A stretch of DNA of 64,000 bases from Chamaecrista fasciculata (lineage: Eukaryota; Streptophyta; Magnoliopsida; Fabales; Fabaceae), in the NCBI GenBank assembly GCA_003254925.1, contig QANZ01001304.1, positions 63,425-127,424 of the forward strand, in the 5' to 3' direction. The notes beneath the pieces were generated by a model that ran no database searches, was not told where the DNA came from, and saw nothing but the letters and a program-made list of their open reading frames with translations. Of this stretch, positions 36,961 through 49,395 are shown piece by piece (position 1 is the first letter of the stretch; every line of letters starts with the position of its first letter). Made by a program: the position numbers and the translations under genes.

Positions 36961-39900
36961 CTAAAATCCATCTACAACTTTGATACCAGCAGCCTTGTCC
37001 CACTCCTCAGGAGAAGCAACATCTGCCATCACCTTCTCCTGACCTCGCCAAAGAACCTGAGAACAGTACTCAAATTAGTTTGGTAAAAAATCATGCCTGT
37101 TTGGATGTATAAGCTGAGGAAGATGACCTAATGATACAATGTGAAATTGTAAATAGCACTCACTTTGTCAATGACCCCAAATTCCATGGCCTTTTTAGGA
37201 TCCATATAATATGGTCTCTTCATAACACTTGCTACCTTCTCTTCCGTCTAATTATCAGAAAAGAAGTCACATAAGAACACAAGAGAACCTCTCTCGCATT
37301 CCATGAAAAAATATGATAAACCCTGAAAGTACACGTGATACTCACATTTCCGGTGTGTAAGGCCAATAGTTTTACAAGGGTATCCCTGTTTACAATAACC
37401 TGCAAAAATAGTTGAATAGAAACAAAAATTTCAAATATGCATGTTGAAACTCTTAGCTGATGAGGGAAAGGGATTAAAATTAAAAATGGAAGCATATGGA
37501 GAATGTGACTAAGGGAGTGGGGGGAGGAGAGAAAGAAAGGCATTCAAGTCCACATTTAGCAGCTCATTACAGAAACATCATAGAAAAGTCCCAGAAATTT
37601 GGAGAATATTACTTGCCAATTACTAGGAAAAAACTAATATGGAAAAAAAAAAACACTTCAGCTAAGATCATCAATCCCAATGATGTACGATGCTATGTAG
37701 TAGAAACCAAATTGGACCAACCTCCTGTGCACGAATGAGGACATCACTAGCGGGCATCAAACCAGATGATGGAACACGAGGCTGTTGAATCATAGCTGAA
37801 ACAGAAAACAATAGAACAGTTTCAGACTTTATTTCAGTATTTGTCAACTATGAAGGATTAAAGGACTGAAGCTGCAAATTTAAGTTAACAATGTAGTTCA
37901 AACCATACCTTTGGCATGTGGCATCATGAAGCGGTTACCCTTAGTCCCAGCAGAAAGTAGCAAACAGGCTTGACCTATAGCAGCCCCAACAGCCACTGTG
38001 TGTATCTGCATAAGAAGGAAAACCACTGGGTAAAGCATTGCACGATTTCTTAGTAAACAAATTATGAATCTATTGCCCTTCAACCTTGTTTAAATATGAG
38101 TTCCTCAGGTTTAGCCATAACCAGAAATGGCAGGTTAATGATAAATAAAAACAAAAATGTTCAAAATGAAATGAAATTGCAGGCATGGGATGCAGCCACC
38201 ATTCTACCAGTAGCACAAATCAAGAGCACAACAACCCAGTAGTGGCTGCCATAATATCACCATCACATTTATTGCATTATGCTTCACATTTTTCAGATTT
38301 CCATAGCATCCCACAATTGGGCCTCATCTTATTATCAACAACAACAACGTAAAATGAAACCCAAGGAAGAAAAGAAAAAAAAGATAACCAAAATATATAG
38401 GATTATAAAGTTTATTTCAATTAAAAGAAACAAACAAACCTCATTTTGCATCTGCATCATTGAATCATAGATGGCAAAACCTTCTGTCTCCATTCCTACC
38501 TGAATGCAAACGTTTAAAGTCCATGTGAGAGAGAGAGGAAGCAAGGAGGGAGGCAGCTCAATACATGATCTTAAATTATTGATAAGTAAACAACATGGAG
38601 AACATGTCTATACCAAACATTTCATATCATTCCAAAGTTATAAACAAATGCAATGCTTACCGTTTCACCATCATCACGAGTAGTCCCTGTTGAATTGATA
38701 TACATATAAATGGGTTGTTTGGGATCCATCCATTGAAGATACATCAACTCTGCAACAACGAGTTCTGTGACAGCTGGCACCAACTGAGAGGTACAAAAAG
38801 TCATAACAGGTCGTACAAATTGCAATAACAAAATACTGCTTTCTTAACAAAATAATTGGTACCAAAATGCAACACATAGAAAAACATAGGAAAAGTATCT
38901 GAAAAATAACACATGATAAGAATCATTTTCAAATGAACCTAAGAAGTGCGTGATGGAAGCATATATGAATGCATATCTACATCGTTGATGTTTAAAATTC
39001 TCCAAAATGTCAAAACTTCTCTTTAATATCTCCTTCAATCAGTCTTTGAGGATGGAAATATCACCAAAGAATCAGATTAATTTTCCATGCAGCATTTTAA
39101 CATCAATAACCAATGTTTCCAAAAGAAAAAAAAACATCCTTTCAATGTCTAAGAGCTAGAATTTCAAACTCAGAACTTTCTCATATTGATTGGAAGGGAA
39201 TGAATTTCTCCAGTACCATATTCTCAGAATTATATCTCAAAATCAAGAGCGACATGGGATATAACATATGGTAAAACATAAAGAAAAAAAGCATATAAAA
39301 TTGGAAGCATAATTCCTCACTTACAGGCATGCCAATATAAACTATTCTGCCATGAAGAAGCAGTGAAGGCAGGTCAGGTGGGGGCCTCTTGGGACGGTGT
39401 TCATTGTATGAAACTGATCTTTCCACCTATTTCATACAAACAATTGTGTTGGGGTAAACATGAATAGTACCAGTACAGAAAGAAATCATAGTTTATCAAG
39501 ACTACTCCATCAAGGGATATCAACGGTATTAGCATTCATACCAAACATTATGGGCTTGATAATCACAGTTTTCTATGTCATCAGAAAGTAATTCTTCCTA
39601 AAAGAAAGCCTCGAAGAGAACCATGTAACTGAAAGACTTAATTGAGTAAAAGTTAGATAAAAGCGAGAGAATATTTACTTGGGCAGGAGTAGCCATGAGC
39701 TTGGGGGCTTCAAATATGTCCAAATAAGGAGGAACATCAGAGTCGGCAGGACGATTAAGTAAAGTTTCTGGAGAAGAGGCAGCGACTGAAGCAAGCTTTG
39801 AGAGGAAGGGGTCTTTAGGGTTAATAGGAGGCATGGGAATTTTGGCTGTATTTCTGGCATTCATAGAACAAAAGGTCCTAAGATTTCTCCTTGCAGGCAA

Positions 39901-39963
39901 TTGCGAGGAAGAAGATGAAGTGGGCATCAAAGTAGCTATTGGTACCCGCAAAGATGCAGCCAT
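36961..39963 (-). CDS. CLPR3: Plastid Clp protease non-catalytic subunit CLPR3
   Basis: Structural subunit of the plastid Clp protease core. ClpR subunits sit with ClpP in one ring and are essential for plastid proteostasis. Nine exons: 39963-39679, 39426-39325, 38783-38661, 38499-38440, 38005-37909, 37795-37722, 37399-37346, 37247-37164, 37056-36961, giving 324 aa. The start is the ATG giving a Ser/Arg-rich transit peptide (MAASLRVPIATLMPTSSSSS). The fold matches ClpP (VYIGMPLVPAVTELVVAELM, INSTGTTRDDGETVG, LLLSAGTKG), but all three catalytic positions differ by my alignment: Ser to Gly201 (VGAAIGQ), His to Gln226 (MIQQP in place of MIHQP), Asp to Pro277 (KRPYYM). That is the expected ClpR state. 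VERSVSYNEHRP and GTTRDDGETVG are CLPR3-type signatures. Confidence 0.93.
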
Positions 39964-40134
39964 CGCTTTTGGGTTAATCTTTAAGATTGATGAGCTCCTG
40001 CGAATTCTTGGATTCAATTTGTAAAGCTGAGGCCGAACCGGACTCCGGAAGCGTTCAAGTAAAAGTGTTCTATTTTAATCTAGAATGTGTGTAGATTAAC
40101 AAAATCTCTTTCTCTCTTCATTAGAAAAAATTAA

Positions 40135-40563
40135 GGGTAAATTACATTTTTGTACCTTTTGGTTTGACACTATTTCACTTTGGAACCCTGTGGTTTGAAA
40201 CTTGACACTTTGGTACCCTGTAATATTCTTCATTAACACTTTGGTACCTTTGGGAGCTATTTTGTAATTTTAACCATAACAAATTTTGCAAAAATTACAT
40301 ATTCACCCCAAAAAATTTTCACAAAATTACAAATAAGTCCCTGAATACATATTATTTAGGGACTAAAATGAAAACTTTAAAAAAAATTGGGGTCAATATG
40401 TAATTTTTACAAAATTTGTTATGGTTAAAATTACAAAATAACTCTCAAAGGTACCAAAGTGTTAATGGAGAATTCTATAGAGTACCAAAGTGTCAGGTTT
40501 CAAACCACATGGTACCAAAATTAAATAGGATCAAACTACAGAGTACCAAAGTGTAATTTACTC
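40135..40563. mobile_element. Inverted-repeat element, family B copy 1 (MULE-type)
   Basis: 429 bp, starting about 170 bp upstream of the CLPR3 ATG. Ends are GGGTAAATTACATTTTTG and its complement ...GTGTAATTTACTC. The body alternates 'ACTTTGGTACC' phrases in both orientations around AACCATAACAAATTTTG. Flanks AAAAATTAA and AAAAAATAA match at 8 of 9. A second copy is at 49049-49395. Confidence 0.75.
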
Positions 40564-42036
40564 AAAAAATAAAAGGGGGCAAAAACAAAATCTCTATCTC
40601 TGTTGGGATGACTGGACGAGACCAGTATACTTGGTCGATTTGGATTGACCCAAAACCCGGCGTTTACTATGTATTGCAATGTGTCTTTTTTTTGGGCTCA
40701 CAATGTATTGCAATTTGCAATGCCAGATTATGAAGGAAAAGAAAATTAAATCTTACTTCGAGTTTTATTCTTTTAGATAAAATTTTATTCTGATTTAAAT
40801 ATTTTAAAAAATGAAAAATATTAACTCTATCAAATATAATATGGATCATCGACCTACTCTCATACTTAAATTGACTAAATATTTGTACTGAAATTGAGCC
40901 AAAAAAACAAACTGTTTCAAAAAACTGTTAACAGATTTAAAAGATTAATAATTATATTGGACATTAATAGAATTTTTAGTTAAATTTACTTTTTAGATTT
41001 TAGATTAAAATATATTTATGACCTTTATAAAAATATGAGTTTATAGGAAAATCTAGCTCAAATTTTTCAAGGTAAAGAAATTAGCTTAGGGTATCAAAAA
41101 GAAATGAACTTCACTCTACTATAACTATTCATTCAGTTTTGCCCCCTTCAAATTTGTTCCTTACTTTTCCGCTGATACTCGATGTCAGTATATTGTATAG
41201 CCAAAATAGGGCATGAGATTTACCACCAAGGCCCAAGGCCGTGCCCATAAAAGGGTTAGCTTGTAGTTGGGTCCTATAATTTTATCCAACTTGAACAATA
41301 TTAGATTGACGTTGCATCCTATAATTTTATCTAAATTGAACAAGATTAGTATTTATCTACAAGCAAGGAATACCTATAATCCATACCTAATAAAAAATAA
41401 AACATGAGATTCTGGATTTTGAACTCCTGATTTAACTTTTTTATACGGTTATGTTGGCCATTAAATATTGGATTACAATGTAATTGAGTATGATTTACCT
41501 TCGTCGTCGCAATAAATATTGCTAACCATTTTTAGAATATTAACAAGAAAATGATGAAGAAGCTTCTCTAGATGTATATTAGCATACTAACCTACATCTT
41601 GGTTGTAAGTTAATGAAAAAAAAAACAAAAGCAATTGTTTATACTCTGTATGACATTAACCAAAAACAATTGTTTGTCATCAAGGTACATGAAACCCAGA
41701 ACGGCCAAACAAACCACCAATAAACGAAAAAAATCAATACCAGAATACCACAAAACCCAGCAGATTGACCATCAAGCCCATTCTTAAAGTAAAATGGATT
41801 TATATACCATAAACATCAAACAGTTCAGCTTTTACAGCATGCAATAATTCAAAAAAATAAATCGCTGCTTCCAATCCAAATACTTTTGAACTGAAGTTCA
41901 AGTATTAGACAGCACAAGCAACGAAAACAAGAGGAAATTATGAAACCTTGATCCCATACATTTCAAAGATTGAAAAAAATTAAAATAATAATAATAATAC
42001 TGAAGAAGAAGAAGAAGAAGAACAAGGAACAATCAA
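40564..42036. other. Intergenic between CLPR3 promoter side and SRPP 3' end
   Basis: No gene is seen. 41800-42036 is probably SRPP 3'UTR and contains an AAT run followed by a GAA microsatellite (about 41990-42022). Confidence 0.5.
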
Positions 42037-43758
42037 TCAGTGAGCTGTGACTTCATTCACATTAGGGGCAGCAACAGTGGTGGTGTCCTTGTCTTCAGTG
42101 AAGATCTTTGCAATCTTGTCAGTAGGAACCAATGGCAGATAGGCAGAAACTCTGTAACCCTTATCAGCAGTGGAAACAACAGTCTGGTTATATTTCTCGG
42201 TACAGTAAGCCGCCGTTGGAAGAACAGCATTAGCCAATTGAGGAAACAATGGCAGCTTATTCAGCTTCTGCCATGCAGAAACTGCACACTGCTCGGCCTT
42301 GGGCTCATACTTAGCATACAGGTCCTTAGCTGTGGGTTCGTAAATTGAGTAAACTGACTTAGCCAAACCCGATGCAGTATCCACCACGCCCACCCGCTTA
42401 ACCTCAGAGGCCATGGTTCGAGCCGCTTCCGGAGCCTTTTGAGCCACCGTCATGGCCTGTGTGGATACCTTTTTGACGTTGGTAGGCACACGGCGATCCA
42501 TCTCGTTCACGGATTCCTCCACCTGTAGATGTCAATGTGAATAATGTGATCAAGCAATGAAGAAAAATCTCAGGTTCTTCACAATTTACCAGGGTTTTGG
42601 GTTTTTTTTCCTTCATTACTAATTAGGCTAAAGTGCACTTTTTGTCCCATAAGTTTGGCTAAGGTCTCAATTTGGTCCCATAATGTTTTTTTGTTACACT
42701 TTTGGTCTCATTTTGATCACGTTGCAGATTTGGTCCTCTGTTACATTTTTGGTAACATATTTTTTGTTCTGCAAAATTGGTCCTATATTTTTTTAGTAAG
42801 TTGCAAAATCGATCCTATATCTTTGGGTCAAATGTAGAATTGGTCTCATATATTTGGATCAAGTGGGACTAATAGTGAAATTTTTTGCAAAGATATGAGA
42901 CCAATTCTGCGACCTGACCAAAAGATATGGAACCAAAAGTAATACGAGACCAAATCTGTAACTTTTTGCAAAGATACGGGACTAGAAGTGCAACAAAAAA
43001 AAAGTTATGAGACTAAATTGAGACCTGGGAACCAAAAGTGCACCACTTTGAACTACTAATTATATGAAAACCGAGTGCTCTGTAATCGACTCCTCTAAAT
43101 TGTTAATTAGGTGTCTTCTGTCTTCCTCTAAATTTCTATTTAAGTGAACTCGTGTTATTTAATCTCATGAATTTCTCAATTACTGAAAAATTCAGAAGAG
43201 TCAAATTCAGAGGAATCTAGACTAATTTATATGATTGTGATGATTAATTGTAAACCTAACTTTCTCCAGGGTGCAAAGAAAAGGTGAGAAACTGACCTTG
43301 CGATCAACGTATTTAAGGAGTTCGACAGGGACGTCGTGAAATTTATTGTAAACAGGCCCAACGACGGTTTTGACGGTTTCCTCTACGGTGTCAACGCCGG
43401 GCTTGAGAGGACCCGAGCGATCTTTGGCGTATGCATACAGTATGGAGAAACGCATCAGAGCGTGAACTGTAGCAGCTTGCACGAATTCCAGGTACTTGAG
43501 CTCTGATTCATTTTCCTTAACAACAACCTATCAACAAATTCATCAAGCCGTACATGAACTCAATTTGTTTGAAATCAACAATCTATATGTTATCACATAC
43601 AAATACAGTTTTAATGAAAACCTAATTTAGTATGCAATCAGGAAATTGGAATCAAATCAGTAATTAATTGAATAGATGTTAAAAAACGACGATGGGAAAT
43701 GAAAGCGTAGAGGGAGGCGTACCAGATTTTGTGGAGCTTGGGGATTTTCTTGGGCCAT
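42037..43758 (-). CDS. REF/SRPP-family (lipid-droplet-associated) protein
   Basis: Rubber elongation factor / small rubber particle protein family. In non-rubber plants these proteins coat lipid droplets and are linked to growth and stress. Three exons: 43758-43723, 43527-43297, 42522-42037, giving 250 aa, normal for the family. The REF domain runs from about 15 to 220, with [20 protein letters not shown] (about 25-44), [20 protein letters not shown], and [19 protein letters not shown]. The C-terminal half has the usual repeated Ala/Lys amphipathic segments ([20 protein letters not shown]). There is no signal peptide. Exon 1 codes only 12 residues ([12 protein letters not shown]). The second intron (42523-43296) contains an intact-looking MITE. 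No coding defect is seen. Confidence 0.92.
42626..43053. mobile_element. Non-autonomous Mutator-type element inside the SRPP intron
   Basis: 428 bp. The left end is GGCTAAAGTGCACTTTTTG. The right end is the imperfect complement (...CCAAAAGTGCACCACTTTGAAC). It is flanked by a perfect 9-bp duplication TACTAATTA at 42617-42625 and 43054-43062. The body is a mosaic of 'TTTGGTCCCATA' phrases. It lies wholly within the second intron of the REF/SRPP gene. Confidence 0.85.
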
Positions 43759-44426
43759 GATCACGGAAGAGATTGCTTGAATTGAGAAGATTGAGAAGAA
43801 AAATCAAGAGAAGGTAAATATTGAAGAGAAAAATCAAAAGAAGGTAGATTGAAGAGAAAAGATTGGGAGAAGGGTAGTATTTATAGGGAAGGGAGTCAGA
43901 GAACAAAGGAACGAAGAAAAGAAGGTTCTAAAGAGTAGTCGGCAAAATCTGCGGCGACAATGGATGGTTGTGGTCAAATATTTGCTTTCTTTGGTTTACA
44001 AGCCGTCAACGTTAATTCATTGACAGCTATTGGGGTTTATTCTTAGGTTTAACCAATTCTTAATTCTTACTTTCTTAGGGCTTAAGTTACGGTTAAAATG
44101 AGTTGGGGGTAAATGTTTAATGGCCAAAGAAAAATAGGAAATGCTCCAAAATTCATTTGACTCCACACCCTAATTAGACGAATCGGAAACATTAAAATTT
44201 AAAACACAAATCAAACGAAGTTTTTAAACGAATTTAATGCTAGAGATATTGTGAGACCAATTAGGCTTTAGCTTCCATTTTTTGTCGGGTCTATACTTAG
44301 CTTCCAATTTAAGAGCCGTATCTTTTTAATGTTTGTATTTTTTTCATGGAAAAAAAAAGACTTTCATTAACGAAGATCAGCAGTAGGGATGGGAACCCAC
44401 ACCCTTGCCATCCGAAAAATCAGCAG

Positions 44427-45041
44427 TAGGGATCTCAATGGTTTAGGGTATTTAGGGTACCCGTCCATATCCGTCCGAAAAAATTATTCGGTATCCGACG
44501 GATATCGGATACGGATAATGAAAATTAAATATTTTTTGGATATTGGACGGATACGGATATTAATTTTGGATACCTTATATCCGTCCGAAATGAATGGATA
44601 GTTAGGGTATCCGATATCCGATACCCTATTATTTATTTAATTTTTATATTTTACATTCAATTTAATATCTTCTATATAATTATTTAATTATATCTATATT
44701 TTTTATATATAATCAATTTTTAGTTACTTTATATTTAATTGTTTTATTTTAAAAAAGAAATTTAAAATATAAAAAAAGCATAATTTTATTTATTTATTTT
44801 AGTTAGTAGGTATCGGATATCGGGTACCTGGTACCTGGTATATCCAATTTATAAAATATGATACCTTATCCTATATTTATACTTTTTTCGGATATTTCGG
44901 GTATTTCGAATACCGGGTATCAGATAGGATACGGATACGGATACTAATTTATCGGATACGGATAGGGTACGGATATTGGATAGAGTGAACGGATACGGAT
45001 AATGGCAAAACCACCGAATACCCTATCCGTTGCCATCTCTA
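44427..45041. mobile_element. hAT-like non-autonomous element built of GGATAC-type repeats
   Basis: 615 bp. Ends are TAGGGATCTCAATGG and ...CGTTGCCATCTCTA, whose complement is TAGAGATGGCAACG. Flanks ATCAGCAG and ATAAGCAC match at 6 of 8, consistent with an old 8-bp hAT duplication. The interior is dominated by permutations of GGATAC, ATCCG and GGGTACC in both orientations around an AT-rich core (44630-44810). Just upstream (44386-44400) a second CAGCAGTAGGGAT occurs, so the left target is itself partly duplicated. Confidence 0.6.
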
Positions 45042-47933
45042 ATAAGCACAAAGAAAACCATTTTTAACCCCAAAAAAAAAAAATTAAAGCCATGAATATC
45101 TAGCCCAGCCTTGATCCTTTGGGCTTTGCTTGAAACATATTTCCTCCCATCTTAAATATATGCTTTTTAAGTTAATGAGGGTATCCATTTGATGTGGCCC
45201 TAGCAAAAATAAGCCCACTAGAATGAGAAAAATGAGAGTGTTAAATGCAATGGGCTCTCGACTTGGGACTCAACCCAAATATTTCTTTTTATTCTCTTTT
45301 TCTTTGTCAGAAACCCAAATATTTATCGAAAGTGTTATTGCTAGAAACCACAGCTAAAATAGTCAATAATGGTCTCAACTCTCAAGAGGATTTGTCTGAA
45401 ACTCCCGTTCTGTTTTTCTAGGATTCTTTGTTTGGACTCTTTTGCCCTCTGATTGCCTTTTGGTGAATGTGGGTTTTGGTCTTTCCTGTTTCTTTTTTCT
45501 GCTCCGTTGCTGTATGTTTTCCTGTTTGTCTTTTGGTTGTTCAACGAAGAATCTCCGTAGGCCAAAAAAAATGGCCAGACAAAGAATAAGAGGTCTTACC
45601 AAAGAAAAAAAAAATTGTCATTAGTCATTACACATTTGTCTCTTGTCACGGTCTGGTCTAGTTGATTTTAAACTTCCTCATATCCCAAGCACTAATTTCC
45701 NCGGTCTGGTCTAGTTGATTCTAAACTTCCTAATATCCCAAGCACTAATTTCCCTTCTTTGAGTTTAACCACTTCTATTGTAAAACACAGTCCCACTAAA
45801 AATAAAACTTTGATGTCAATCCTCAAAATTATGTTTAAGTGGGATAATTTAAGGAAGAAAAATAACTTTTAAAAATAATTATTCCTTCAAATATATTAAA
45901 TTTTTGAGAAAAACAATTTAATCACCTTCAAAAATTTCTTTTATTCCTTGAAATGACTTCATCTCAACATAACATAAATATCTATCAAATTTCTTAATAA
46001 TAAGTAATACATGAAAAATGTCCTTTCTTAAAAAAATCAATAATGTAGTGGACTGGATACGCATTTTTTTTCCATAGAAAGCGAACTTATATTAAACTTA
46101 AAATAAACCAGGATACACGTTCAAACAGAAAATTGTGGTTGTCACTTGTGAGTACTAGATGCATTTTATTGTTTTCTGGTATTACTAGCTCGTCCATTTA
46201 TAAAATCAAATTACCCGATTAACCAGACTAGTGATTTGTTCAGTTATGGCCTAGTATAACAGTTCCTTTAAAAAGGAAGTGTGTGAGTGTGTGAGAGAGA
46301 GGCCATACTAAATAAATGCCAAGTCTACCTAACCTTTGAACTTTAAAGCACGCGAAACCCAATGACTGAACTACATTGTCAAATCCAATTGTATTTGTAT
46401 ATTTACATATGATGACCAAAGGACATAGGACAACGATCATATGACTATAAGAGCCATAATAAAACGTAACGAAACACTGACCTTCCTAACTTCCTTACAC
46501 AATTAACAATTATGAGGCCTCAAAATGGTCCCGGCGTCTTCCACGATCCTCAAGAATCTCATCTCTTAATGATGTTGTAAAAGCAACAGCTTAGAAAGAG
46601 AATGAAAACCTTGCTACGTGCTATGGATATTTCAAAAAATATAGGAAGTTGCTTGGTGGGGCCTTTTTTCTTTAACCTTGTGGTTTGGTGGAGGGACCAC
46701 TCCGAGCTTTAATTAAGTCAGATGGACCCCATTATTAAAAATAACAACCCAACCACCAAAAATGCCACAAAAAATAATACTCCAGAAAGGTTTGTGGGAT
46801 TAATCACTCTAACAACTGTTATTGCCGGCAACTTCACACTTTCATTTCCCATTAATCAAGGCACACATTCATTTCACGCCCAAACCTCGCACTCTTAATT
46901 TAAGATTAATTTCACTTTACTTGTACCAAAGGTTTATTACTTCAATGATTTAATGGTTTTAATTCCTTCTTTCTTCTCATCTCGTCAAAAAGCCCTCTCT
47001 TTTCTTCTCTTTATACACAAAAAGAAAGAGGAAGAACACTTTAAACTGCAAATATAAATTCGAGATTAAGATTTTGCCATCTCCAACAAAACCTAATTAG
47101 ACACGAGTGATAGAATTTGAACTTCTAATAAATTTATTGATACGTCGCGTGATTAGTTGAGAAAAAGATACTATTTAAGGCTTTAAACTCTCTAAGCTTA
47201 ACAATTAACTTACACTCATATCTTATAACAAAAAAAAAAAAAACTTACACTCATATCAGACTTTGTACGTTTTAGCATGTAAAGCCGAATCCATTAACAA
47301 AATTTGCCAAAAACATGTAGAATTTTCAAATCCCCCAAACGCCATGCAATTACTATGAAAGATTAATACAATCAATAATATGGAACACGAAATGTAAAAG
47401 GAATAAAGATACATGCTAAAATTATTCACAAACCCCTACTTTCGAAAATCTAACGATCAAAAAGGAATTGCCAGAAAACAAAAAGAAAGAAAAAAAGCAA
47501 AAGAGAAAAAAGATCAGTTGGTGCGCGCAGAAAATCGAAATTCAAAAAATTGCTCAAACGGAATCTTAAATAAGTCACTGATCCCAATCACCAATGGAAG
47601 GAAACTGCCTCTGCCATCACCGGCAGAGTAGATGGTGAAAATAAAAGCTGAAAATTAGCCTTCAAGAATCAAGAGAAAGAAACACTAGCTCTAGGGTTAA
47701 TTTTTTTTATTTCTTTTTCTTTTTTCTTTTTACAGAAACGTCCAAACGCAAATAATAATAGTGTAACAGTATATTCATTCATCAATTTCCAATACACAAC
47801 GGTGACCGACAAGTCAATCAATATTCAAAATCAATGGATTCATATTTTTTGAGGGGTATAATATAGCAATCAAACCCATTTTAAAAATGAAAGGTAAATA
47901 AATACACAAGAAGAACTCTATAACAGAAAAATT
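45042..47933. other. Intergenic DNA with an N-joined duplication
   Basis: No gene is seen. 45649-45700 and 45702-45753 are near-identical 52-bp copies separated by a single N (45701). The right end, from about 47650, is probably RALF 3'UTR. Confidence 0.55.
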
Positions 47934-48290
47934 CTAGCTCCTGCACCTTGTAATCGCACTGCATCCACGATTGTAAGGATTCGCCTGAGCTCCAGGTCGG
48001 CAATTATAGTACGATGCACCACGGCGAGAGCAAGGCACGGTGTTCCTCTGCAACGCTCCATAGCTAATGTATTGACTCGTCGCTAAGATTCGACGATTGA
48101 TCTCTGAATCGAACTCAAACTCGTTCGCACCAAAGCACTCTGCGATTGAACCATCACAGCTTGATTTGGCGCGAACCAAGCCTAACCCTAGGTGGTGGTG
48201 GTCGCCGGCGCCGGCGACGACGGCCGATGAACTGATTGCCAACAAGATTGAACAAATCAGAAGGAAAGCTATGGAATGAGAGTTCACCAT
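47934..48290 (-). CDS. RALF peptide hormone precursor (RALF1/22/23/33 type)
   Basis: Secreted Cys-rich peptide precursor. RALFs signal through FERONIA-type receptor kinases (CrRLK1L with LLG co-receptors) and cause apoplastic alkalinisation. It is intronless, 118 aa. The signal peptide is about 1-26 (SIAFLLICSILLAISSSAVV). An acidic propeptide with C45 and C52 follows. The dibasic site RRIL (66-69), the S1P subtilase recognition form, precedes a mature peptide of about 49 aa starting ATSQYISYGAL. The receptor-binding YISY motif is at 74-77. The four mature cysteines are C87, C97, C110 and C116, with the usual RNTVPCS and NPYNRGCSAITRC contexts. All hallmark residues are present. The exact orthologue number cannot be fixed. 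Confidence 0.96.
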   Translation of the reverse strand: MVNSHSIAFLLICSILLAISSSAVVAGAGDHHHLGLGLVRAKSSCDGSIAECFGANEFEFDSEINRRILATSQYISYGALQRNTVPCSRRGASYYNCRPGAQANPYNRGCSAITRCRS

Positions 48291-48576
48291 CGCTGTGAAG
48301 AAGAGGCTGCGATTGTGGATTGGATTAATGCGTGAGGCTTCTAGCTTTTGCTGAATCTCTCAAGTTATATGGTTTTGGGTTTTTGAGAAATGAATTTCAA
48401 TTTTCAACGATGACAAGCACAAGTGAACCACCACGATGTTTAAAAGATCCCGGTATCAAATACGACATTCAAATGCATTTTATTTACGTAAATGCCATCT
48501 ACCATTTTTGCTAAGCGCGTCAACTGTCATAGACGCCACGTATTTGGGCTTTATAAATTTCTTTTCTAAAAATAAA

Positions 48577-49048
48577 GAGGAAACCTACTATTTGGCCCCT
48601 CTTTTTTCACAGTTTTAACTATTTGGTCCCTGCATTTTTGAAATAAACTACTTGTTCCCTCAAAAATTACAAATGTCAACTTGTTAGTCCCTGTAGCATA
48701 TCTCTGTTAATGGCACTCATGATCTGGCCGTTAAGTGCACATGCGATACGTTAAATGCCACATATTTAACTATCTGGGACCACCTAGGGTCTGAGATTTG
48801 GAAATGTTTCAATAGTTATGTCTTATGAAGCTTCACGTGTAAGAAAAATATTCGGGACTGACTCAATTTTAGGCCGATTTAATTGTGTTTGTTAGTCTAG
48901 TTTAGTTGGTTTAGGTGACTAGGATGCTAAAGTGACATTTAACGGGTGCCATGTAAGCATTTAACGTTCATGTCATCAAGTAATGTAGTACAGGGACTAA
49001 ATAATTGACGATTATGATAAATGAGGGACCAAATCGTTGACTCAGTGA
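48577..49048. mobile_element. Inverted-repeat element, truncated at its right end
   Basis: The left end reads GGAAACCTACTATTTGGCCC, followed by 'ATTTGGTCCCTGC' phrases. The complement appears at about 48980-49048 ('AGGGACTAAATAATTG', 'GAGGGACCAAATCGTTGAC') but lacks the last 20 or so bases. It abuts the truncated family B element directly, suggesting nested insertion followed by deletion. Confidence 0.6.
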
Positions 49049-49395
49049 AACATGACACTTTGGTACCCTGTGGTATTCTCCATTAACACTTTGGTACCTG
49101 ACCATAACAAATTTTGCAAAAATTGCATATTGATCCCAATTTTTTTTTGAGTTTCCATTTTAGTCCTTAGATAATATGTATCTAGGGATCAATTTGTAAT
49201 TTTTTGAAAATTTTTTGGGGTCAATTTGTAATTTTTGTAAAATTTGTTATGGTTAAAATTACAAAAGAGCTCCAAATGGTACCAAAGTGTTAATGGAGAA
49301 TACCATAGAGTACCAAAGTGTCAGGTTTCAAACCACAAGGTACCAAAGTAAAATAGGGTCAAACCATAGAGTACCAAAAAGTAATTTACCATTTT
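49049..49395. mobile_element. Inverted-repeat element, family B copy 2, left-truncated
   Basis: It shares the body of the 40135-40563 element (ACACTTTGGTACCCTGTGG, CATTAACACTTTGGTACC, ACCATAACAAATTTTG) and its right end (...AAAAAGTAATTTACC). The outer left arm is missing where it meets the preceding repeat. Confidence 0.7.

Noticed and set aside
39964-40017. Longer CLPR3 N terminus reading upstream of MAASLRV
   Set aside because: The upstream open frame has no ATG before 39963 (the first codon would be TTG); the ATG at 39963 gives a good plastid transit peptide.
41985-42025. AAT/GAA runs as a regulatory repeat of the SRPP gene
   Set aside because: Simple microsatellite in a probable 3'UTR; nothing beyond length supports a function.
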